Shown here: positions 14,159-14,295 of the stretch, one piece after another
Numbering within the stretch: position 1 is the stretch's first letter
Layout of the letters: every line of letters begins with the position of its first letter
Source: Stramenopiles sp. TOSAG23-3
Lineage: Eukaryota > Sar
Assembly (NCBI GenBank): GCA_900128585.1
Contig: LT642575.1
Span: forward strand, 1-14,295
Reading direction: 5' to 3'
Length of the DNA: 14,295 bases
Position numbers and translations under genes: made by a program
Notes under the pieces: generated by a model
The model's input: the letters and a program-made list of their open reading frames with translations, nothing else
What the model was told of the DNA's origin: nothing
Databases searched by the model: none

Positions 14159-14295
14159 GTTGTAGAAGAAGAATTTTAAAATTATTTCGATTATATCCAT
14201 TATTAGTGTCGTCTCTATATTATTAATTTATTACTTCTTACATGACGTTTATGTTTTATGGTCGATAATGCTACTGGCCAAACATCAGGGGGGGG

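Larger units (their letters stand above)
13473..14295. other. AT-rich 3' flank with decayed repeats and homopolymers
   Basis: No intact gene is visible. The region contains a palindromic TTAATTAA near 13508, a decayed ~200-base tandem pair (13658-13747 and 13858-13944) and copy 3 of the dispersed repeat (14026-14052). A C11-T9 junction follows (14139-14158), and the window ends in a G8 run (14288-14295). Confidence 0.6.

Noticed and set aside
14139-14295. Telomere or contig-end repeat at the right edge
   Set aside because: Only homopolymer C, T and G runs are present. No short telomeric unit repeats.

Overview
This looks like nuclear DNA of a unicellular or algal eukaryote. A stramenopile (heterokont) is my best guess, but that is inference. 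The window carries an origin recognition complex subunit 5 (ORC5) domain, which is specific to eukaryotes. Its genes are long and essentially intronless, with ACC-ATG-type start contexts. They are separated by roughly 1 kb stretches of AT-rich DNA full of simple repeats, with no bacterial operon signals. The W..LL.QAGW repeats fused to ORC5 remind me of repeat proteins in diatom-like genomes. I could not search for this.

Layout: (1) 34-4968 (+), a 1644-residue protein. It has an N-terminal CxxC/CxxC zinc-ribbon-like motif, nine copies of a ~55-residue Trp-rich repeat, a Lys/Glu-rich coiled coil, and a complete ORC5 (AAA+ ATPase plus ORC5 C-terminal domain). The frame is still open at the window's left edge. 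(2) 4969-6212, an AT-rich intergenic region with two copies of a short dispersed repeat, a hairpin cluster, adjacent palindromes and a possible leader exon plus intron. (3) 6213-8111 (+), a secreted or endomembrane protein of 632 residues that I do not recognise. It has a Gly-rich hydrophobic helical core. (4) 8253-8600 (+), an open frame with no early ATG that shares a Cys-pair motif with the C-terminus of the preceding gene. It may be a fragment of a duplicate. (5) 8967-11075 (-), urocanate hydratase of the long animal-like type. (6) 11076-12173, a 1.1 kb shared divergent promoter region rich in simple repeats. (7) 12174-13472 (+), imidazolonepropionase, which resembles bacterial HutI. (8) 13473-14295, AT-rich DNA with decayed tandem repeats that look coding-derived, a third copy of the short dispersed repeat, and C and G homopolymer runs.

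The two hut genes catalyse consecutive steps of histidine degradation (urocanate to imidazolonepropionate to formiminoglutamate). They are arranged head to head, which suggests shared control. Neither histidine ammonia-lyase nor a formiminoglutamate-processing enzyme is in the window. The most unusual items are the ORC5 repeat fusion, a 22-24 bp sequence found three times (two copies bracketed by direct repeats), and the mixed apparent ancestry of the histidine pathway pair.
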